From the NCBI RefSeq assembly GCF_002804105.1, contig NZ_CP024964.1, positions 248,001 to 312,000 on the forward strand: a DNA stretch of 64,000 bases, given 5' to 3'. The translations under genes and the position numbers were made by a program. The DNA is from Mesoplasma melaleucae (GTDB lineage: Bacteria; Bacillota_I; Bacilli_A; Mycoplasmatales; Mycoplasmataceae). Position 1 is the stretch's first letter. Every line of letters begins with the position of its first letter. The notes beneath the pieces are model-generated. The model saw nothing but the letters and a program-made list of their open reading frames with translations. It made no database searches and had not been told where the DNA came from. Of the stretch, positions 31,495-42,865 are shown in pieces.

Positions 31495-31820
31495 TAGATA
31501 ACCTCTTTCAATTGTTCTATAAGTTCTAAAACCTCTTCATTTTTTGAGTCAGCATGTGATTCCACAACTTTTGTTATTTGTGCTTTATGTTTATTCAAAC
31601 CTAATTTTTCTTCTAAATGATTTAATAATTTAATAATTTTATTAATTGCATCATGCGCAGCAGCTTTTGAAATTTCTAATTGATCAGCAATTTCTTGAAA
31701 GCTTAAATCTTCTTCAAAATATAATTCAAAATATTCTACTTGTTTTTGTGTTAATAAATTTTTGTATAAATAAAATAATGAAGATAATTCTAATGTTTTT
31801 TCTAATGTTATTTTACTCAT
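31494..31820 (-). CDS. ylxM: YlxM/p13-like DNA-binding helix-turn-helix protein, SRP-associated
   Basis: 108 residues. LEKTLELSSLFYLYKNLLTQ and the sigma-like helix-turn-helix QKQVEYFELYFEEDLSFQEIA...ISKAAAHDAINK are typical of the UPF0122/YlxM family. In Gram-positives ylxM is encoded beside ffh or ftsY and helps assemble or control the signal recognition particle. The ATG at 31820 overlaps the end of ftsY by eight bases; an upstream in-frame TTG at 31853 is improbable. The adjacency to ftsY supports the role. Confidence 0.85.
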   Translation of the reverse strand: MSKITLEKTLELSSLFYLYKNLLTQKQVEYFELYFEEDLSFQEIADQLEISKAAAHDAINKIIKLLNHLEEKLGLNKHKAQITKVVESHADSKNEEVLELIEQLKEVI

Positions 31821-32916
31821 TATCTTGATCCTGATCTTCCATGAAACCAACAACTAAACTATAAACATATTGATCAACATCAAATTTTTCAATGTCATCA
31901 ACCTTTTCTCCAACCCCAACTAATTTAACAGGGATATTTAATTGATCTTTAATTGATAAAGCAATTCCACCTTTGCTAGTTCCATCCATTTTAGTTAAAA
32001 CAATTCCAGTTACATTTGCTACTTCATTAAATTCTTGCGCTTGCATAACTCCATTTTGACCAGTTGTTGCATCAATAACTAATAAAAGTTCATGTGGTGC
32101 TTTTTTATCAAATTTATGAACTATTTGATGCATTTTTTCTAACTCTTTCATTAAGTTAACTTTATTTTGAAGTCTTCCTGCTGTATCAATTAATAATAAA
32201 TCATAGTTTTCTGCTTTTGCTTTTTCTAAAGCATCAAAAACAACACTTGCAGGATCTTGATTTTGTTTTTTACCTTTAACTAAATCAACTTTGTTATCAA
32301 GTCTTTTATCAACCCATTCTTCTAATTGTTCAATTGCTCCTGCTCTAAAAGTATCAGCTGCTGCAATTAAAACTTTTTTATTTTGTTCAGCATAGTAATT
32401 TGCTATTTTTGATAAAGATGTCGTTTTACCAGTTCCATTAACACCAATAACCATAAAAACGTTTAATCTTCCATCTTCAAAATTTAATTCTTCAACTTTT
32501 TTAGAACCATCTGTGTAGATGTCATAAATTTCTTCTGCAAGAATTTCTCTAAATTCAGTAGCGTCAGTAGTATTTTTAACTTTTCTTCTAATGTTATTTG
32601 AAATTTTTAAAACCATTTTCATTCCCATGTCAGTTTTAATTAATACTTCTTCTAATTCATCAAAAAAGTCATCATCCATTTTTTTATATTTTTTTGAAAG
32701 TTTTTTAATATCTTTTGAAAAATCTAAAGCTGATTTAGCAATTGCTTTTTCAGCTTTTTCTTTTTTAACTTTTTGCTTTTGTTTTTTAGCAATTTCTTTA
32801 TCAGATAATTGTTTTTTTTCTTGAACAGCTTCTGATTTAATATCTTGTTGTACATTTGTTTCTTTTACTCATGTATTTCCTGATATTTTTTCTTTTAACT
32901 TATTTCAAAAACCCAT
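31813..32916 (-). CDS. ftsY: Signal recognition particle receptor FtsY
   Basis: 367 residues. FtsY binds the SRP-ribosome complex at the membrane and delivers proteins to the translocon. A charged, lysine-rich N-terminal region (residues 1-80) precedes the N domain and the GTPase G domain: G1 at 158-165 (GVNGTGKT), AADTFRAGAIEQLEEW, LIDTAGRLQNKVNLM, and TKMDGTSKGGIAL. The RBS AAGAGG precedes ATG 32916. It heads the ftsY-ylxM-ymdB operon. Confidence 0.95.
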
Positions 32917-32951
32917 GATGTACCTCTTATCTACAATTATTATTTTATCAA

Positions 32952-32957
32952 ATTATA
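32952..32957 (-). promoter_or_regulatory. -10 box of ftsY operon
   Basis: TATAAT on the minus strand between the phoU terminator and ftsY, 36 bases before the start codon. Confidence 0.55.
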
Positions 32958-32966
32958 CAAATAAAA

Positions 32967-32988
32967 AAATTCCGCATGAGCAGAATTT
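32967..32988 (-). terminator. Terminator of pst-phoU operon
   Basis: AAATTCTGC and GCGGAATTT (minus strand) form a 9-base stem with one U-G pair and a 4-base loop, followed by T-rich sequence. Confidence 0.75.
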
Positions 32989-32994
32989 AATTTA

Positions 32995-33681
32995 TTACAT
33001 TAATGTTTTTAAATTTTCGTAAATTTCAGAAGTTTCTTCAAATCTACCAGTTCTAATAAATGAAACAATTTCTTGAACTGTTAATAAATGATCTCCAGCT
33101 CTTTCAAGATTTTTTGCTTGTTTCATTGCTTCTGATATTTCTATCATTTCTTCATTTGTTTCAGACTTTTTTAATGCTTTAACTAAGTATGCATATAAAT
33201 CTTCAAATTCTTTATTAATTTGTGATTCAAGTTCTATAACTTTAACTACTAAGTTAGTATCAAAGTTTAAGAATAATTCTGAGAAACTATCTAACATATC
33301 AATTACTAATTGAAATAAATTTAAGATTGATGTTGTATATTTTTTTGTTGGTTTAAACTTTGAGAAAAAGATACATAATCTTTTAGAATAATCAGCAATA
33401 ATCTCAATTTCTCTTGCTAACAAGATTCCACCAACAGCAAGTCTTAAATCGCGTGACACTAATTGTTGTTTTGCAATTTTTCAGAGTGCTGTTGAGGTAA
33501 ATTCATTTAACTTATCGTTAATGATTTTGTCATGTTCAACAATCATTGCTGCACCTTCAACATTATTATTAGTAATAACTTCAAATGCTTCAGCAAATTG
33601 AACTTTGGTTTCAGAAATCATATTTTCAAGCATGTTTCTTAGCTGTCTAATATCGTTATCTAAAATTTTATTTACTGCCAT
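32995..33681 (-). CDS. phoU: Phosphate transport regulator PhoU
   Basis: 228 residues of two PhoU three-helix repeats. PhoU senses phosphate uptake by interacting with PstB and limits transport. The repeats are visible as ILDNDIRQLRNMLENM...FAEAFEVITNN and DLVVKVIELESQINKEFEDL...EAMKQAKNLERAGDHLLTV, the latter ending with the ERxxDH metal motif. It begins three bases after pstB and closes the pst operon; no PhoR/PhoB two-component system is seen nearby. Confidence 0.9.
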
Positions 33682-33684
33682 ATT

Positions 33685-34545
33685 CTAATCACCATACCTT
33701 CCTGAAATGTAATCCTCTGTTCTTGAATCTTTTGGATTAATAAATATTTTCTTAGTTGTATTATACTCTATTAATTCACCTTTTAAAAAATAAGCAGTCA
33801 TATCACTAATTCTTGTTGCTTGTTGTAGTGAATGAGTAACCATAATAATTGTATATTCTTTTTTAAGTTCTAAAACTAATTCTTCAACTTTTAATGTAGC
33901 AATTGGGTCTAATGCAGATGTTGGTTCATCCATCAATAAAATTTTTGGATGCATTGCAATTGCTCTTGCGATACATAATCTTTGTTGTTGACCACCAGAA
34001 AGCCCAAGTGCTGCAGTTTCTAATTTGTCTTTAACTTCATCTCATAATGCAGCTTTTCTTAATGAATCCTCACAAATTTGATTTAAGATTTTTTTATTTC
34101 TGACACCTTGAGTTTTTGGACCATATACAACATTATCATAAATTGATAATGGGAATGGGTTAGCTTTTTGGAATACCATTCCAACTTCTGTTCTTAATTT
34201 TGAAACATCTGTTCCTGACTTGTATATCTCTTCATCAAATACTTTAATTGATCCTTCAATACTTGAACCACTAATTAAATCATTCATTCTATTAATTGAT
34301 TTCAATAATGTTGATTTACCACAACCTGATGGTCCAATAAATGTTGTAATAGAATTTTCTTTAATATCTATGTTGATATCAAATAATACTTGTTTTTTGC
34401 CTTTATAAAAGAAGTTAAAATCAGATATTTTAATTACATCAGCTCTTTTTGATAACGCTGGTAATTTATTTGGTTTATCTTCTTTAATATTTTTATTTAA
34501 ATCTAAACCTTTAATGGTTTCATCTTTTTTGATTGTGTTACTCAT
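33685..34545 (-). CDS. pstB: Phosphate ABC transporter ATPase PstB
   Basis: 286 residues. It powers phosphate import through PstC-PstA. ATPase landmarks: Walker [11 protein letters not shown] loop [17 protein letters not shown] (typical of PstB), signature [14 protein letters not shown], Walker [14 protein letters not shown], switch His in [14 protein letters not shown]. An N-terminal extension of about 35 hydrophilic residues precedes the core. Its ATG overlaps the end of the fused permease gene by eight bases. Confidence 0.95.
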
Positions 34546-36691
34546 GATCTACCACTCCTTTTTTTAACTTTCTATATTCTTTTTTACGTTTTTTTCAAGC
34601 TACATAAGATACTTTTGTATTTTTAAAATAAGTTATTTCATTATTTCTCATTTTACTCTTTAATTTCATAATTCTAAATCTAAATGAAGGTTTAAGTTTT
34701 TTAACTCTCGCTTTATATTTTTCTTTTGCTGTTTTAGCTTTAAATTTTGTTCTTGCTTTAATTTCTTTTGCTTTTGTTACCAATAATGAAGATATGGTAC
34801 CTGATGTGAAGTTCAACACAATAATTAAAATAATAGTAATTAAAGCCATTAAATATATTGTATTTTCACCAAGACCAGGAATTCCTTCAGCAACCATCAT
34901 ATAAATTCCTGTTGTTAATGTTGTTCCTTGTGATAGGAATATTTGACTTGGCATTTGAATATCAGTTCCTAATGTTAAGTAGATTGGGGCTGATTCTCCA
35001 ATAATTTTTGCCATGGCTAAGATTACTCCAGTAATAATTCCTTCCATTGCGTTTGGTAAAATGATTTTAAATAAAGTTTGAATTTTTGATAAACCTAAAC
35101 CTGATCCAGCTTCTCGGTATTGATGAGGCACTTGTTGTAACGCGTCTTCAAAGTTTGTGATTAACATTGGTAAGACAACCACAGTCATCGTTAATGCGGC
35201 TGCAAGAATACTAAATGGTAATCCTAGTAAAACAATAAATATTGATAAACCAAAGATTCCAAATACAATTGATGGAGTTGAAGCAAGTAAACTGATTCCA
35301 AATCTAAATGATTTAGTAAAAATTGAATTTGGATTTGCATATTCATTTAAATAAACTGCTGCTGCAAGTGCAAATGGAATTGCAAAGATTAATGTACATA
35401 TAACTAATAATATGGTTGTAAGTAAGGCAGCAAATATTCCTCCACCAGTTTTATTTTCAGTGTCAATATGAATAAAGGCAATCGGATCAGCTAAACCAAT
35501 TAATCCTCTAATTACAACATCACCTAAAATTCAAAATGTAAATGAAATTACAATTGCTGTTGATAATCACATTAAAACTAACATCATTCATGAATAAAGT
35601 TTTTTAAATAACTTATTTTCTGTTCTATTATGAACCATCATTCCTAATACATTATTATCATATACATACTTAGAAACATTATTTTTTTGTTCTATATTAC
35701 TATGTTTATTTCTTTTTTCTTCTCTTTTGATTCGTCTTGAGTATTTTATGTTGTCAACCTTAGACATGAATAAAATTATAATATTAATGATAAATACTAA
35801 CATGAATAAAATTAAACCAATAGCGAAAAGTGCTGATTGATGAGTTGAACCACTATTTTCAGTCATTTCAAGACCAATTGTAGCTGCTAATGTTCTGATT
35901 GATGAGAATAAGATACCACTGATCCCACTATTTTTTATAAAACCACCAGTCGAGTTCCCAGCAATCATCATAATTGCCATTGTTTCTCCAATAACTCTAG
36001 CCATACCTAGAATAACAGCTGAAATAATTTTAGCATTTGCAGATTTTCTAATAATTTTAAATGTTGTTTGTTCTTTTGAAATTCCTAAACCTAAACTTCC
36101 CAGTCTATAACTGTCAGGAACTGATTGAACAGCATTATAACTTAAAATTATCATTGTTGGTGCAGCCATAAAAGTCATAGTTATTGCTGCAACCATTAGG
36201 TTATCATTATTTGGCGCTCCCATTAACTGAAATAAGGCTCCTATTTGATCTCTTGCAAATAAACCAAACACAACAGAAGGAACACTGGCTAAAAGTTTAA
36301 AAACAGTTAAGACTTTTTTTTGCATACTTACTGAAAGATATTCTGATATAAATAAAGTTGAAAAGATAGTTAATGGAATTGCAAATAACATAGCAATTGC
36401 TAATAATACGATTGTCATTATAATGATTAATCCAATTCCATAATGAGCTGTTTCAGCACCATTTTTCCCTGGTTTTCAACTAGTTCCTGTTAAGAAGCTT
36501 CAAAATCCCACCTCTTTAAAAACACGATTTGATTTTAAAATAACAAAAGCTACCAAGATTACTAAAATAGCTAAAACAGCCAAAGTTAATGAATAAACAA
36601 TTGATTTAAATAATTTTGCATTGAAGTTTTGCTTGGGTTTAAAAGTTTTTGTTTTAAATGAACTTTCATTATTACTTTTTCTAAGAAACAT
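34538..36691 (-). CDS. pstA: Fused phosphate permease PstC-PstA
   Basis: 717 residues holding both permease subunits in one chain. Residues 1 to about 380 are PstC-like: a membrane helix near 25-55, then [32 protein letters not shown], and the loop [20 protein letters not shown] that binds the ATPase. The second half, from about residue 395, is PstA-like with [34 protein letters not shown] and the loop [19 protein letters not shown]. It ends in about 80 basic residues. In most bacteria these are two genes; the fusion occurs in mollicutes. RBS AAAGGGG. Starts 42 bases after pstS. Confidence 0.92.
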
Positions 36692-36733
36692 AACTATGCC
36701 CCTTTCTAACTTATATAGAGATTAAGTTTGGAT

Positions 36734-37861
36734 TTATTTTATTTCATTTACAACATATTGGGTTAGTCCAACAGATTTATAAAAATCTTTGACATCTTCA
36801 CTTGTTGCCATTCAAAATAAAAAGTTAGCTATTTGGTGCATTAATTTTTCATTAGCACTGCTATATTTGTAAATTCCTATAAATGGTCTTGTTAAAGGAT
36901 ATGTACTTAAATTTGAACTACCACTACTTGGATCTCAAATTACTTTATCTTGTTCTATTTTTACAGATTTGACTGTTTTAGACTCAGCTGAACCATATAA
37001 CATTGAAACAAAACCTATAGAACCTGGTGATTTTTCAATTTGACCATAAATTGTTCCATTTGCTCCGTATTCTTTAACAGCGCTTCCTGGCTCAATACCT
37101 GTTAAATTGAAAAATGATGATCTAGTACCTGATCCACTTGTTGATGAGTAAGGTGTAATTTTAGTTTTACTTGAAACTAATTGATTAGCTAATTTTATAT
37201 TAGCTTCTTTTTGTTGATCATTATCTGAATAATTTTCTGCAAGCATAATAGCCAATTTATTTCATGATATTAAATTATTTTGAGAATCTGGTGAATATAT
37301 TGCGTTAAGAATCTTATAACTTGTTTGATCTTTAACAAATTTTCCATTATCAATTTCAAATTTGAATGTTAAATTTGATTGTTCTAAGAATTGATCAAAT
37401 CCTGTGCCTTTATCATTGTATACAAATACAATTGAATCCTTTGCAAACTCTATGTATCTATATGTATCCTCAATTGCACCATTTTGATTAGTTTCTTTTA
37501 GCTGATTTCAATATCATTCTGAATTCTTGATGTCTTCAGTTTTTAAATTATTAAATATAGTTGTGTTTTCTTTTATTAGATTTGATTTTCAATCAGACGG
37601 TTTAACATCTTTTGATATAAAACCTATTTCGTATACACCTTCTTGAACGTTAGTTATTCCAGCTCCAGAACCTGTTGCAGAATAAACAAATTTTTTACCA
37701 TCCTCAGTTTTGTACTTATCAGTAAGTTTTTTTAATAATGGTTGAACACTGGCGCTACCACCAATACTTATAGAATTGTTTGGTGCAACTAAAGTTCATG
37801 ATCATAAACCGATAATAGCACCAACGACTATAACCATTACTAAAAAGAATTTCTTGCTCAT
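36734..37861 (-). CDS. pstS: Phosphate-binding protein PstS
   Basis: 375 residues. It captures phosphate outside the cell for the Pst transporter. The N-terminus MSKKFFLVMVIVVGAIIGLW is one hydrophobic helix and lacks a lipobox cysteine, so the protein seems anchored by an uncleaved helix rather than by lipid. Phosphate-binding motifs are ISIGGSASVQPLL, YSATGSGAGITNV, TPYSSTSGSGTRSSFF and SPGSIGFVSMLYGS. RBS TAGGAGAAAAACC. First gene of pstS-pstCA-pstB-phoU. Confidence 0.9.
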
Positions 37862-37894
37862 GGTTTTTCTCCTATTTTAGAAATAATTAATATT

Positions 37895-37903
37895 ATTATA
37901 ACA
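37895..37903 (-). promoter_or_regulatory. Extended -10 of pst operon
   Basis: TGTTATAAT on the minus strand, an extended -10, 34 bases before the pstS start. I see no Pho-box-like repeat. Confidence 0.6.
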
Positions 37904-37933
37904 ACATTAGCATTATTTTTAAAAAAATAAAAA

Positions 37934-37954
37934 AAACCATGATTTACATGACTT
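37934..37954 (-). terminator. Terminator after smc
   Basis: AAGTCATG and CATGGTTT (minus strand) form an 8-base stem with two wobble pairs, followed by a long T tract. Confidence 0.55.
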
Positions 37955-37960
37955 TTTTAC

Positions 37961-40948
37961 TTATTTTTTATTTTTGTTGATTAATTTCTTGATTTTATCA
38001 ATATCTAAAGCTAATTGAACAATTTTTGTAATTCCTTTTGTTTCCATAGTTACACCATATAAGATGTCACAGTTTTCCATTGTTCCTTCACGGTGAGTAA
38101 CAATAATGAATTGTGTGTTTTCAACAAAGTCTCTTACATAACGAGCAAATCTTGTAACGTTTGCTGGATCTAATGGCGCTTCTGCTTCATCAAGAATAAC
38201 TAGTGGTAATGGTCTCACTTTTAAGATTGAGAATAGTACTGATAATGCAACCAATGATTTTTCTCCCCCACTCAATAGGTTCAAGTTAGTAATTTTCTTA
38301 CCTGGTGGATTAACTTCAATATCAATTCCAGTTTCTAAAATATCATCTGGGTTTGTGTAAATTAAACGAGCTGTACCACCATTGAATAATTTTTGGAACG
38401 CTTCTGGTAATGCAGCATTTACATCATCAACAATACGTTTGAATTGAGTTTTCATTTCAATATCAATATTTAAAATGATTTCATTCAATTTATCTGCTGA
38501 TTCTTGAACTTCGTTTAAGTTAGTAACATAGTAATCGAATTCTTTTTTAGTTTCTTCATATTCTTGAATTGCATCCATAGAAACTTCACCAATTGATTTT
38601 AATTCAATTGTTAATTCTTGAATTCTTGTTCTTGTTTCTTCTGGGTTTTCAATTTCATCAAAATGTATTTCTCTAATTGAATCTAATGATAAGTTGTAGC
38701 CTTCAGATAATCTTTTTAGAATTTGAATGTTTGTTGATTCTAAAATATTTAAATCTGATTTAACGTTTGCTAATTCATCTTTTCAATTATTTAGAATTTC
38801 ACGTTTTTCTTTATTTTCTTTATTTAACTCATGTTGACGATCAGTTGTTTTAGTTTTTGATTCTGATAAACCGTTAACTTTAATTGAAATTTCATTTCTT
38901 TCAGTTTCAAGTTTAGCAATTTCTCTTGCTAATCTAATTGATTCTGATTCATCAAATGATGAAGATGCTTGATTATTTAATAGATCTTTACCAGTAATAA
39001 TTTTATAGTTATCTGATAAATCTATTAATGATGAATCAAGAATGTTAATTGAGTTTTTACTAATTCTAATATTTGAAGCTATTTGGTTAATATCATCAAT
39101 TAATTTTTCTCTTACTTCTTTTAAATCATTAAATGTTTTTTGTTTTTCAACAAAGATTTTATCCAAAGTAGTAATTTTTGTTTTAATTGCTTCTGAGTCA
39201 AATGATTCATCAACTTTTTTAGCAGCAAAAATATTTGATGCTTTGTTTACAGAACCCCCACTCATAGCTCCTCTTGGAAGAACTCTTTGTCCATCCAATG
39301 AAACTATTCCATAACGGAAGTTAATACTTTTTCCAAGTCTAGTTGCATCATCAAAGTTTCTAGTTATAATTGTTGTTCCATAAATGTAATCTAGAACTAC
39401 TTGACAATTTTCTTCAATTTCAACTAATTCATTTGCAAATCCAACGAACCCTGGCGCTCTTTTAATTAAGTCTCTTTGTGATCCAGCAATTGGTGAAGGA
39501 TTTAATGTATCAATTGGTAAAGCATTTACTCTACCTAATCTTTGATTTTTTAAGAATTCAATTCCTTTTTTAGCATCTTCACTTGTTTTGAAAACAACTG
39601 ATTGTAAATGATTTCCGGTAATTAATGAAATCGCAATTTGGTGCTCTTCTTTTACATCAATTAATGATCCAACAGTACCAACAATTCCTGATAATCTTTT
39701 TTCATTATCAATAATTGCTTTAGCACCAGACATTGGGTTTAAGTTATTAGTATTTTGTTTATGTTCAAGTTCTTCTAAGCGATATTGTAATTTATTTTTT
39801 TCTGATTCAATTTCTTGTGATTGCATATGGAAAGTTTTAAATTGGTCATTAACTTCGTCATATCTTCTTTTTAAATCAATTTCTTGTCTTTCAAAACTTG
39901 ATACTAAATCCTTTTCACTATTTAATGAAATTGATTTTTCATCAAATTCCTTTTTAATAGCTCTTGCTTTAATATCATCAACATTCTCATTAACGTTTTG
40001 TGAGTTTTCTCTTGCTTCAACTTGTTGTTTTTGAGCTTTTAAGTTTGCAATTCTTTCAACAATTTTTTGGAAGTTTAAGTTCAATTGAGTTATTTCTTTA
40101 TCAGCATCACCAGTTTTAAATAAAATTACATCAAGTTCATCTTGTGATAAGTTAATGTCATTTGCTAATTTTTGTACTTCAATATCTAATTGACGTCTTT
40201 TATCTCTTAATGATGATAATTCTGTTTCAAATCTTAAAGCATCACTTGCTAAAATTGTTAACTCAATTTTTTGTAGTTCTTCAATCTTATCTTTGTACTT
40301 AGCAGCTTTTTCAGCTTTTTCTTTTTCTCTTGGTAGTCTTTTTTCTAGTGTTGTTTTAATATCACTAATTCTTGTTAAGTTTTCAGTTGTTTTTGCCAAT
40401 TGTTTTAAAGCTTCTAATTTTCTTTTTTTGTATTTAGCTAATCCTGCTGCTTCATCAAATATTTCTCTTCTTGCATCTGGTTTAGCTTCTGCAAATGTTG
40501 AAATAGTTCCTTGAGAAATAATCGCAATACTTGATTTAGTTAATCCTGTTTCTAAAGCAACATCTTGAATATCTCTTAATTTACATTTTTCACCGTTAAT
40601 AAAGAAATCACTATTACGAGTTTTTTTATTAAATCTTCTTGTAATTTCAACAATATCTGTTTTGATTGTTGAAAAAATATCTCTTTGGTTATCAAAAACT
40701 AAAGTAACTTCTGCAAAATCAGCTGCTGGTTTATCTACACTTCCTGAAAAAACAATATCATCCATATTTGAACCACGTAATGATTTAGTTGATTGTTCTC
40801 CTAAAGCTCATCTGATTGAATCTGTAATGTTTGATTTACCTGATCCATTAGGTCCAACAACTCCAATCATTTCTTTTGTAAAGTTTAAAGTTGTAGGTTC
40901 TGCAAATGATTTAAATCCAACGGCTCTAATTTGTCTTAAAAATAACAT
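37961..40948 (-). CDS. smc: Chromosome partition protein SMC
   Basis: 995 residues, short as usual for mollicutes (about 1180 in Bacillus). SMC dimers compact and segregate the chromosome. Walker A GPNGSGKS at 32-39; Q-loop region LRGSNMDDIVFSGS; long coiled coils about 165-330 and 500-760; the hinge between (SGIVGTVGSLIDVKEEH...GRVNALPIDTLN); C-terminal signature LSGGEKS near 892 and Walker B LPLVILDEAEAPLDPANV. The 5' end has AAAGGAG before ATG 40948. Downstream of rnc, as in Bacillus, but with its own promoter. Confidence 0.96.
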
Positions 40949-40987
40949 AGATTAATGGCTCCTTTATAAAATATAATAACTAATAAT

Positions 40988-40996
40988 ATTATATCA
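40988..40996 (-). promoter_or_regulatory. Extended -10 of smc
   Basis: TGATATAAT on the minus strand, an extended -10, 40 bases before the smc start. Confidence 0.55.
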
Positions 40997-41065
40997 AAAA
41001 TCAACCTAAATTGTTTATTTTTAAACCATTTTATACTATGTATAATGGATTAGATTTTGGTATTA

Positions 41066-41092
41066 AAAAAGCAGACTTTTAGGTTGCTTTTT
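41066..41092 (-). terminator. Terminator after rnc
   Basis: AAAAAGCA and TGCTTTTT (41066-41073 and 41085-41092) form an 8-base stem with an 11-base loop; T-rich on the minus strand. It begins two bases after the rnc stop. Confidence 0.7.
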
Positions 41093-41093
41093 C

Positions 41094-41804
41094 TTAGTTT
41101 ACTTTAGTTGGTTTTTTTAATTTATTTAAACAATCTTTAGCTGCATTTTGAGATGCTTCTTGTTTTGAATATCCTTTACCAACTCCATATTTTTTTCCGT
41201 CTAAATTAACACTAACAGTGTATTTAATTTTATTTTCTTTTTCGATATGAATTTGGCTTTCAACTTTATATTCTAAATCACTTCTTACTTCTGCTTGAAT
41301 AATTTCTTGTAATTCTGATTTAAAATCATGATTTAATTCTTTATAGTCATTTTTATCAAGGTATTTAAGAATTGTTGCTTTAATTCACTCAATTAAAACT
41401 TCTTCTGTTTGGTCTAAATAAATTGCTGCAGTTACTGCTTCATACACATCAGATAAAATTGAAGGTTTTTCATAACCTTTTGATTTAATTTCGCCTTCCC
41501 CCAGTCTTATTATTGGTCCTAAATTAATCATTTTAGCAACTTCACTTAATGTTTCTTGGCGAACAACATCAGATCTTGTTTTAGTTAATTTACCTTCGTT
41601 TGCTTTTGTAAAGTTTAGATAAAGAAATTTAGAAACATACATTTGTAAAACAGCATCACCTAAGAACTCTAATCTTTGATATGTTTCATTTATCTTATTT
41701 TCATTTGCATATGAATTATGAGTTACGGCTATATCAAAAATTTTTGAATCATTAATTTTAATTCCAAATTGTTTAAAAAACTCATGCATTGTCATATTTG
41801 TCAT
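41094..41804 (-). CDS. rnc: Ribonuclease III
   Basis: 236 residues. It cuts double-stranded RNA, including rRNA precursors. The catalytic signature [17 protein letters not shown] is present, with [15 protein letters not shown] as the second acidic motif; the C-terminal double-stranded-RNA-binding domain has [13 protein letters not shown]...[21 protein letters not shown]. Start at ATG 41804 with AAGGAATTAATTAA upstream; two further in-frame ATGs follow within six codons. Two bases downstream of plsX. Confidence 0.95.
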
Positions 41805-41806
41805 AT

Positions 41807-42802
41807 TTAATTAATTCCTTTTTTAATTTTGTTTAATACATCGTTTTCAATTGCATTACAAGTCATTCTTAATGTTGCTTCAAATGATTTAACATCACTA
41901 GATCCGTGTGCTTTAAATGCAATACCATCTACACCTAAAAGAATTGCTCCTGAATGATTTTTGTAATCAAATTTTTTTGAAACATTATTAAATGATTTTT
42001 TTAGTGTTAAAGCTTTAAGTTTTGTAAAAATTGTTTTATACAATTGTGCTTTAATTTCATTCATTAAGATTTTTGAAGCACCTTCAAATGCTTTTAAAGA
42101 CATGTTACCTGTATAACCATCAGTTACGATGATATCAACCTTACCTGCTAAGATATCTCTTGCTTCAAGGTTTCCAAAGAAGTTGATTTCTTCATTTGCT
42201 TCTAATTCTTTGTAAATTTCTTTTTGTAATAATGTTCCTTTAGATTTTTCTTCTCCAATGTTTAATTGTGCAATAACTGGATTTTTAACTTTTAAAACAC
42301 TTTTTGAGTATATATTAGCCATTTTTGCATAACCAATGATATCTTCAATATCAGCTTCTAAATTTGCTCCTACATCAAGTAATAAAGTTAATTTATTATC
42401 TACAGCTGTTGGAAGTGTTGGCATAAATCCAGGTCTTGCTATACCTGGCAACTCACCTAAAATAAAGTGTGAACCTGCAATAAAGGCAGCAGAGTTACCA
42501 CCAGTTATCATTGCATCAACTTTTTTGTCTTTTAATAATTCTAAAGATCTTACCATTGAAGAATCTCTTTTTCTTCTAATGTCCATGATTGAACCATTCA
42601 TATCAATAAACTCAGATGTTTCTAAAATTTCATATCTTGACTCATCAATTGAAAATTTTTTTAGGCCTGATTCAATTTCATTTTTGTTACCAACAAAAAC
42701 AAGATATAAATCTTTTCTTGTTTTAATGAATTTGCTTGCTGCTTCTACTGCAACTAAACTTCCATTGTCAGCTCCCATTACATCAAACGCTACTTTATAC
42801 AT
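41807..42802 (-). CDS. plsX: Phosphate acyltransferase PlsX
   Basis: 331 residues. It exchanges acyl groups to make acyl-phosphate for phospholipid synthesis, here probably from fatty acids phosphorylated by FakA. Motifs: [90 protein letters not shown]. Acyl carriers are not in the window. Follows fakA after a terminator, so it may have its own promoter; rnc follows after two bases. Confidence 0.95.
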   Translation of the reverse strand: MYKVAFDVMGADNGSLVAVEAASKFIKTRKDLYLVFVGNKNEIESGLKKFSIDESRYEILETSEFIDMNGSIMDIRRKRDSSMVRSLELLKDKKVDAMITGGNSAAFIAGSHFILGELPGIARPGFMPTLPTAVDNKLTLLLDVGANLEADIEDIIGYAKMANIYSKSVLKVKNPVIAQLNIGEEKSKGTLLQKEIYKELEANEEINFFGNLEARDILAGKVDIIVTDGYTGNMSLKAFEGASKILMNEIKAQLYKTIFTKLKALTLKKSFNNVSKKFDYKNHSGAILLGVDGIAFKAHGSSDVKSFEATLRMTCNAIENDVLNKIKKGIN

Positions 42803-42838
42803 TTCTAAATACCTACCTTGTTTTAATTTTATAAAATT

Positions 42839-42859
42839 AAAACACCAAAATGGTGTTTT
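42839..42859 (-). terminator. Terminator between fakA and plsX
   Basis: AAAACACCA and TGGTGTTTT form a perfect 9-base stem with a 3-base loop, followed by T-rich sequence on the minus strand. Confidence 0.75.
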
Positions 42860-42865
42860 AACAAA

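Noticed and set aside
41026-41048. Inverted repeat CCATT...TAATGG between rnc and smc considered as an operator
   Set aside because: The arms need a two-base bulge and it lies upstream of a good extended -10 without matching any known operator; chance is likely in AT-rich DNA.
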